Shown: positions 34,192 through 34,520 of the stretch, one piece after another
Layout of the letters: each line of letters begins with the position of its first letter
Position numbering within the stretch: the stretch's first letter is position 1
From: Bacteroidota bacterium
GTDB taxonomy: Bacteria; Bacteroidota; Bacteroidia; Palsa-965
Length of the DNA stretch: 34,520 nt
NCBI GenBank assembly: GCA_013288325.1
Contig: JABDCB010000030.1
Span: 1-34,520 of the forward strand
Direction of reading: 5' to 3'
Program-made: the position numbers and the translations under genes
Notes under the pieces: model-generated
The model's input: the letters and a program-made list of their open reading frames with translations, nothing else
What the model was told of the DNA's origin: nothing
The model's database searches: none

Positions 34192-34520
34192 TTACAAAGG
34201 AATATTCCCGTGTTTCTTTTTAGGCAGTTTGGCAACCTTGTTTTCCAGCATTTTGAATGAAGCAATCAGTTTGCTCCGGGTATCTTCCGGAAGTATCACC
34301 TCATCGATATATCCACGTTCTGCAGCACGGTAAGGGTTGGCAAAATGTTTGATGTATTCCTGTTCTTTCTCTTTCAGTTTGGCAGCAGGGTCTTTGGAAG
34401 CGCTGATTTCGTTTTTGAAAATTATCTCCGCTGCTCCTTTAGCTCCCATCACGGCAATTTCGGCCGATGGCCAGGCATAATTCATATCGGCTCCTATGTG
34501 TTTGGAGTTCATCACATCAT
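34192..34520 (-). CDS. Acyl-CoA carboxylase carboxyltransferase subunit, C-terminal part (propionyl-CoA carboxylase beta type)
   Basis: A partial gene that runs off the right edge; about 109 codons of the 3' end are present. SSKHIGAD-like sequence (here NSKHIGADMNYAWPSAEIAV), MGAKGAAEIIF and NPYRAAERGYIDEVILPEDTR are the conserved C-terminal motifs of PccB/MmdA carboxyltransferases, which move a carboxyl group from biotin to propionyl-CoA or a similar acyl-CoA. The tail ends KKKHGNIPL, the usual ending of the family. The sequence upstream of 34515 continues in frame (Asp-Val before the Met), so the real start is outside the window. Which acyl-CoA it serves cannot be decided from this part. 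Confidence 0.92.
   Translation of the reverse strand, partial: DVMNSKHIGADMNYAWPSAEIAVMGAKGAAEIIFKNEISASKDPAAKLKEKEQEYIKHFANPYRAAERGYIDEVILPEDTRSKLIASFKMLENKVAKLPKKKHGNIPL

Overview
The window looks like chromosomal DNA of a member of the Bacteroidota, probably near the Chitinophagales/Sphingobacteriia. The signs are: a T9SS-type C-terminal sorting tail (32827-34140), lipoproteins and large beta-barrel proteins of Bacteroidota style, the neighbours ridA-ileS-dksA-like-lspA, a SAM-I riboswitch on metH, and several promoters of the TTTG-N19/20-TAnnTTTG type used by the Bacteroidota primary sigma factor. The content is mostly core metabolism. I see no prophage, insertion sequence, CRISPR array, rRNA or tRNA.

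Layout. 1-4.7 kb: hemB on + converges with, and overlaps by 12 bp, a very large NtrY-like sensor histidine kinase on -. 4.8-6.9 kb: a membrane GT-C/TPR protein with an inserted Tudor/SH3-like segment. 6.9-12.4 kb (-): a probable operon ridA-ileS-dksA-like-lspA, with a heptad-repeat hairpin between the last two genes. 12.5-15.9 kb (-): arsC-like, an EamA transporter, then yicC-gmk-nadD in overlapping arrangement. 15.9-18.8 kb (+): a lipoprotein, a cystathionine gamma-synthase/lyase and a short-chain dehydrogenase. 18.8-22.4 kb (-): a 1209-residue outer-membrane protein. 22.5-25.3 kb (+): exonuclease III and an orphan oligopeptide-binding lipoprotein, closed by a perfect terminator. 25.4-26.1 kb (-): an unrecognised protein. 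26.3-28.7 kb (+): an OmpA-type lipoprotein, an exported protein, a DUF420 membrane protein and a small CxxC membrane protein, the last two perhaps linked to cytochrome oxidase assembly. 28.7-32.7 kb (+): promoter, SAM-I riboswitch, terminator and metH. 32.8-34.1 kb (+): a predicted seven-bladed propeller with a T9SS tail. The window ends in the 3' part of an acyl-CoA carboxylase carboxyltransferase gene on -.

The strongest observations are in the metH locus. metH reads in one frame over its full expected length but has a single in-frame TAG between the cobalamin and SAM-reactivation domains. Its leader is a SAM-I riboswitch for which terminator and antiterminator can both be drawn. The P3 arm of that riboswitch carries about 100 nt made of seven-base repeats in inverted arrangement. 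Similar heptad-phased DNA lies just upstream of the metH promoter and between the dksA-like gene and lspA, which suggests a family of degenerate heptameric intergenic repeats in this genome. I found no clear new multi-gene system; the more novel candidates are these repeats, the metH stop and the domain insertion in the GT-C protein.
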